Below the pieces are notes generated by a model that had not been told where the DNA came from, did not search any database, and was given only the letters and a program-made list of their open reading frames with translations. The translations under genes were made by a program, and so were the position numbers. This document shows, one piece after another, positions 58,820-64,000 of a DNA stretch of 64,000 nucleotides. Source of the DNA: Clarireedia homoeocarpa (Eukaryota; Ascomycota; Leotiomycetes; Helotiales; Rutstroemiaceae). The DNA lies in assembly GCA_001465935.1 (NCBI GenBank), contig LNKV01000005.1, positions 1,178,001 to 1,242,000 on the forward strand, in the 5' to 3' direction. Position 1 is the stretch's first letter, and the number at the start of each line of letters is the position of its first letter.

Positions 58820-59559
58820 GCGTATGGCATGAGTTTTTAGAACAGTTGGAGTAGGGAGTTAGGGATAGCCTGTTGAGAAGTCGGTTCTTGATTGCAATGA
58901 GACTTTCGCGATCAGCGAACATATGATGAGATCTCGTTATGATGAGTCTGTATGCCGCGAGAGGTTGAATCAAGGTATGTGCACGCGCAAGATGATTTGA
59001 CTGAGCCTTCTGGATGTGTCTCCCTAGACTACCGTGACGGCATATGCGAGTCCTTGGTATTCCCTCTGAACACCATCTCTTCAGGAAAGTGATAATACCT
59101 AACGTGTCTATATATGCATGTGACGGTGGTGATCCGTGATGGAGCGAGGTGAAGGTGGAAAAGATGGCGCGGGATAGGAGTGAGAACGTAGAATAGGATG
59201 TGCCTGACAGGAGCTGACAGTAAAAGAAGATTAGTGATGAATATAATCGGCGGGGTAATGTGTGGAGTGAGCGGGGCTGGCTTGAGTGAGGCAAGTAGAC
59301 GGAGGACAATGGGATGCTCAGGGGTTGCGGCGGATAAGAGCATGGCGTAGTATGAATAGTAAAATTTGAACGTTCAGAGAAGAAAAGTCCGAGACAAATA
59401 TCATTCCGTGTTATGCACGTTAGTTTTGAAGTGGTGGTATTGAAGCTACCTCCTGCGAAAGCTTTATACCTGTGACCCTTGAGTCCTTGACTACCAAACG
59501 TCTAAAGAGTGAATCTCTCCCACTATATATAAATATATATGTGCATGAAAGATGTGGAA

Positions 59560-59615
59560 CCTCCCATATGCCTCGGTTCCTATGCATATGGAAGGTCATG
59601 TAGGCAAATGGGAGG
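59560..59615. repeat. Foldback element, copy 1
   Basis: Arms CCTCCCATATGCC (59560-59572) and GGCAAATGGGAGG (59603-59615) are complementary except one position. The middle includes the self-complementary TATGCATA. Confidence 0.75.
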
Positions 59616-60247
59616 GGTCTTTGATTTTAATTTTGAGATATGTATGGTAAGGCCGTTTTCGCACTAAGGATTTAGGACATTGCCGGCGCCACCTAACCTC
59701 GCTGGCGCCACTTCGCTTGAGCCACTTTTATTCCTTGTTTTATGGATTTTATCATACATGATCATTCTTTCCTCTTTATCGTCTTTACAGCAATTTATCA
59801 ACCACCTATCAATCAACTATTATTCATCGATATGCCTCTTCCAAATACAATATCATTTACCCCCTTCAACCGGGTTCATGGGCAATTAAATTAGTACTTC
59901 GATCTGGAACCTCCTGTATGCAAAGCGGCAGTGAGGAGAGGAGATAATGATAGGAATGAGGCGATAGAAATGAGGCGATAGGAAGGATAGAGGCATACGG
60001 AGGTAGGCAGAAGTATCTACTTTATTAGTGTATTTGTACTTGAAATCTCTACTCTCAATTAATATTAATATTTATTCTTATTTCTGGATAACCTTACTAT
60101 TGCCTAATTAGGAAATTATAATGGGGTACATGCCATAGCTCTATAGGAGACCGCCCTTCCTCTCTATATATGGGAACTCTCCTCTATGCGCATAGGAACC
60201 TATGTAGCCATATAGGAAGTGATGAAGACGTTTGGGATATCCCATAT

Positions 60248-60325
60248 GCCTTCGTCTCCCATATCCATATGGGAACCTCCTATATGCAAATGGGAGGTTC
60301 CTATATGTATATGGTAAACGAAGGC
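60248..60325. repeat. Foldback element, best copy (33-nt arms)
   Basis: Left arm 60248-60280 and right arm 60293-60325 are complementary at 29 of 33 positions by eye, including a perfect GGAACCTCC / GGAGGTTCC inner stem and GCCTTCGT / ACGAAGGC outer ends. The loop is 12 nt. A half copy of the inner part (GGAACCTCCTGTATGCAAA) occurs at 59906-59924. Confidence 0.85.
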
Positions 60326-60662
60326 GTATATATCTGACATTCGATGTCAGCTTCTTAGCTTCTCTAAAATAGCAGAGATATACCACTACGCAATATCCAA
60401 CCTCTGAGCTTCTCAAAATTCTCTCCAAGCTAATTCACTGCTAGCTCTTTGACATCGTACTAGCACCATTATACTTTCCACTACATTTCAAGGTCACCTT
60501 ACCTGCCAAAGTCGTTCCTCCGATCAAACAAACGCCTTCTTTAATACTCTTCCTCGCACCAAAACAAACGGTTACAAACCTCGTTTCAATTTGCTCGTCT
60601 TATATGGCTTACACAACTCTCTTGAAGAGGAGGAATTACTCATAAAGAGGACTGAGTTGAAA

Positions 60663-63600
60663 ATGGCCGACCAAGGATTGCAAAGCATCACTGTAACAGA
60701 TTGTTATTCTGTTCCAGCAAATACTCGCTCAATCTCAACCAACAACATGGCCCCTCTACAATTCGCCCAACTTCCACTTTCATCGCACCAGACCTCCATG
60801 GAACATAACAGCCAACAAACACGGCCAGTAAGCTATAACTTGTCTGCCTTCACTTGCAATTCCAACGCATATAGGCAGGACAGTGGGGCAGGTCTATCTG
60901 TCATGCAGCCATATCTTCATCCCAACTACCAAGGGCCGAACTTTACAACTCCTCAGATTTCTACTGAAGGATATCAGAGCCACCCTCAATCGACTGTATC
61001 ATCTGGATGTCAAAATACAGCTTACAGAAGCCTTGGCAACGCCGCCTCGCATGCTCATGGCGATGGGCGCGGTGAAAAACCCAACTATATAAATGTGTCG
61101 ATTCCACGGAATCCAAATCAAGCTGTTCTACCATATGAAGCAATAGCCCAGCAGAATTACGATACCTTTCCGCAACACCAAATCAACGCATCCTTTGCAC
61201 AATTTCAACAATACCTACTTGCTCAGGATTTCACCCTCAGCCAACAACCACCGATAGTCGATGAACGTCCAACTCATTATCAACCAATTTCACTGGTTCA
61301 AAGCGCGCAGCAGATCAGACCAGCTACATCGGATGCCAAGGCACAGAACATGGTTAGCCATGAGCAAGCTCGGCAGCAAACTACCAACTTCGCCTTGAAT
61401 AATCGACCGACGCAATGGAGCTCTGTGGGTACACGACCTAATGCTCCACTTGCTCGATCTTACCCTCAGGCTCAACCTAATTGTCAAGCACATAATCAAC
61501 TACATGCGCATATCCAGGGTAATGTGTATGTTCAAGCTCAAGCTCAGACTTGGGCTCAAGCACAAACACAGAGACAAGCTCAAGCCACTCAAGCCACTCA
61601 GGCCAATCAAGCTTTCAACTCACACTTGCAAAACAACGCCCATCCAAATTATGCTGCACTACCAAATATGTCAATGGCAGGAACACAGCAACCATATTTG
61701 ATTCGGTCAGCCAAAGAGATAACCCAGTCACACACGAGTGCACAGAATCTACGTATGCTCCAGAGTAACAACAACGGCAAACGAACTGCAGAGGACAATG
61801 GACTTTGCAGTATACCAAAGCGAAGAAGAAGCCCAACTTCCTCTCTACAAAACTTGCACGGTAGCCATATTCAGGAAACCATCTCTACAGTTCCATCAAG
61901 TGTGGGCGCTCCCTCACAATATCTTCAATCTTTCCAGCAACACCCAATCGTCGGGAACTGGCTGCGCAACCAAGCCGCCCAACAACCAACTCACGATTTA
62001 GCCATGACTGCCACCATTTATCAGAACAATCAACAACGTCAGTCCGAAGAGCAATCCGGAACCCCTTGCAGCACGTCTGGAACACCAGCTACAGAATATA
62101 GTGTTTTGACCAACGCGCCTTCTCATACACCACAGCTTCAAGATTTGATGTCTAGCCGATCGCAGAACCATAGTTCCGCGCACCAGTTTCACGGACCTCG
62201 CCAATATAGCCAAGCGGCAACCTATACTCACCCCACTGTCAATGGTACCTTTCATCATGAATCACAGCAAGGGGTGCAGACACATAGCAACACAAGATTG
62301 CTGAACAATTCGAGCGCACTAAGAATGCATCATTCAAGACCACGAGAATCTGCTGCTCAAACTAAGCAATTGTCCAGCCAGTTGTATTTGCCAGCAAATA
62401 CCGTCAGGGAAGAACTTACCCCCGCGCTTGCCGAGGTTACGAAAGATACCACGAAAGAGAGTAGCTACAGTGCCCAATTGAGCTTACAAGAAGTCGGTCC
62501 AAACAACGCTCAAAGATATATTTCTGCAATTAACGACGGTATGAAGCCAGGCTCAGCAAAAACACAACTTAGGTACAAAGAAGACTTTCCGAAATCCGAG
62601 AGTAATGAGAATGGTGAAGGCTTTATCACAACCACCGAAGTTTCCAACAAGATACGCACCAGTGTAGGGCAGTCTACAGATAAAAATAGTGCCCGGATGG
62701 CGGAAAATACTACAGGTATGACTTCTTGACCCTTTTCTCTCAACATTTGTATGAAGTGACACAAAATATCGCTTGTGTGCTGACAATTCTTTTGATGCAG
62801 CGCCCATACAGAATTCATGCCTATCAACCTCGGAGTCAACCACATCGCAAAATATACAAAAAAAGAAACCTCGCAAACCATATACACGAAAGCCTAAACC
62901 TCGCGAGCAAACTACAGCTTCGTCCGGTGATGGCATTCATCAAGATCTCACTGGTCAATATAGGGGCCAGATTATCCACAAGCCTGCAAGTGAATTACAG
63001 CATGCGGACACATATGAGGCGAAACTACGTGAAGCTTTGACACCATACATGACTGATAATGCATCCAGAGACTTCCCTGCATTGACATGCGTTTCTAACA
63101 GCACGCTTCCGAGTGTTGATGAAGTAAAACTTGGGCTTCTAAGCAATTTTATCAACAACTTATCTTCAGAACGTCCGTGTCCGTTCCAAGTCGAGATCTT
63201 CCGAAGTGACTACGACACAAAAACAATGAAAGATGTCGAGGATCCACTTAATGTTGTCCTTGAATCGCCCCAAATAAGCTTCGGCACTGGGCATACTATT
63301 CGAGCCTCCTGTACTCTATGGACCAGGAGATGCAGAATTATGCCTGCACCTGAAGCACAATCATCCGGACCGGTGCAGATAGAGAAGGGACGCAGAAGAG
63401 ATGATCAACGGCGTAAGGGAACACCCTCGAAGGCAGCTTCTGAGAGATGGGATTACAGTTATGAGGTTGGGGTACATATTCAGAAAATCAGACTGAATGA
63501 AATTAGAATCGACGACACTAATCATCACTTTCATCTCAAGCCAAAAAACGCAATAAACGGCAAAATCTGTCATTCGGTGGAGCCAACGTGGTACGAGATA

Positions 63601-64000
63601 GTTCGACAGCTTCAAGATCATGTCAAAGCATGGTCGGTACCCACATTTCTTCTCGGATCAATGGAGTCTGCTCAAACCGCAACTCTACCGATCTGTGTGC
63701 CTCTAAAAGAGGTTCCTACTGTCGCTAAAGTAACCGCGGCGGCCACAAGTCAGAGAAAGAACGATTGCCTAACACCAGAGCACATTGGTGATAGCCCTCC
63801 AAGAGTGCAACTTCCAAAGGCAATTATACATTTGACGCTAACACCTCCGGTGGATTTCCCAAATAACAATGCCGCATGCCCGACACAAGTGCAGCACTCC
63901 AGAGCTAATGGTATGCAAAAGAAGTTAGGTTGTACCAGCACGGTTGTTTCGCAGACCGAATATACGGAGCATACCTACTCTGTTCAACCAAGTGAACATC
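60663..64000 (+). CDS. Gln/Ser-rich protein of unknown function (3' end outside the window)
   Basis: The first ATG of the open frame is MADQGLQSITV; upstream codons stay open but contain no ATG. Exon 1 is 60663..62715, an 85-nt intron (GTATGA..GCAG) follows, and exon 2 runs from 62801 past the window end, giving over 1080 residues. Residues 1-690 are low-complexity, rich in Gln, Asn, Ser and Tyr, with QAQAQ-type repeats near residue 300-325. Exon 2 begins with a basic patch (KKKPRKPYTRKPKPRE), then more ordered sequence: PCPFQVEIFRSDYD, SFGTGHTIRASCTLWTRR, ERWDYSYEVGVHIQKIRLNE and SVEPTWYEIVRQLQDHVKAW. Low-complexity N-terminus plus basic patch suggests a nuclear regulator, but I recognise no domain. 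Confidence 0.7.

Larger units (their letters stand above)
58820..60662. other. Intergenic region with foldback palindromes
   Basis: 1.8 kb, AT-rich in the second half. No gene seen. It carries related palindromic elements at 59560-59615, 59906-59924 (half copy), about 60165-60205 and 60248-60325. The last 300 bp before the next ATG should be promoter and 5' UTR. Confidence 0.6.

Noticed and set aside
60591..60662. 24-residue extension of the Gln-rich protein
   Set aside because: It also starts with TTG; the ATG at 60663 is the first methionine in frame.

Overview
This is nuclear DNA of a filamentous ascomycete (Pezizomycotina). Genes are split by 46-160 nt introns with GT..AG ends and TACTAAC/GCTAAC branch sites, lie on both strands without operons, and encode typical fungal families (CFEM protein, NmrA-like reductase, CYP52-type P450, BRE4-type aromatic-acid exporter). 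From general protein recognition I would guess a leotiomycete close to Sclerotinia/Botrytis. That placement is inference, not something the sequence proves.

Layout. 1-13 kb: 3' part of palmitoyl-protein thioesterase (+), L1-domain ribosome-biogenesis protein (-), FHA-domain Tos4-like protein (+), a 100-aa protein (+), a 92-aa two-helix membrane protein (+), a five-exon O-methyltransferase (-), protoporphyrinogen oxidase (-). 13-30 kb: Nab2-type CCCH protein (-), GH20 hexosaminidase (+), CYP52-type P450 (+), Aro8-like aminotransferase (-), NmrA-like protein (+). 30-41 kb: CFEM membrane protein (-), secreted GDSL esterase (+), Gln-rich SS18/Snf11-like protein (+). 41-64 kb: J-domain protein (-), INCENP/Sli15 (-), acyl-CoA dehydrogenase (+), two-module aromatic-acid exporter-like protein (-), IST1-like ESCRT protein (+), and the 5' part of an unrecognised Gln/Ser-rich protein (+).

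Most genes are housekeeping: ribosome assembly, heme synthesis, poly(A) RNA handling, chromatin remodelling, chromosome segregation, ESCRT, fatty-acid oxidation. The accessory ones are secreted or redox enzymes, and no polyketide or peptide synthase is present, so I see no biosynthetic cluster. Several intergenic spaces are long (up to 3.1 kb), and most of the unexplained structure is there: heptamer tandem arrays, a repeated TACTTCGTA 9-mer, a family of foldback palindromes at 59.5-60.3 kb, and a promoter full of minisatellites. I found no tRNA, rRNA, complete transposon or CRISPR array. All gene models were built by eye from splice signals and protein continuity.
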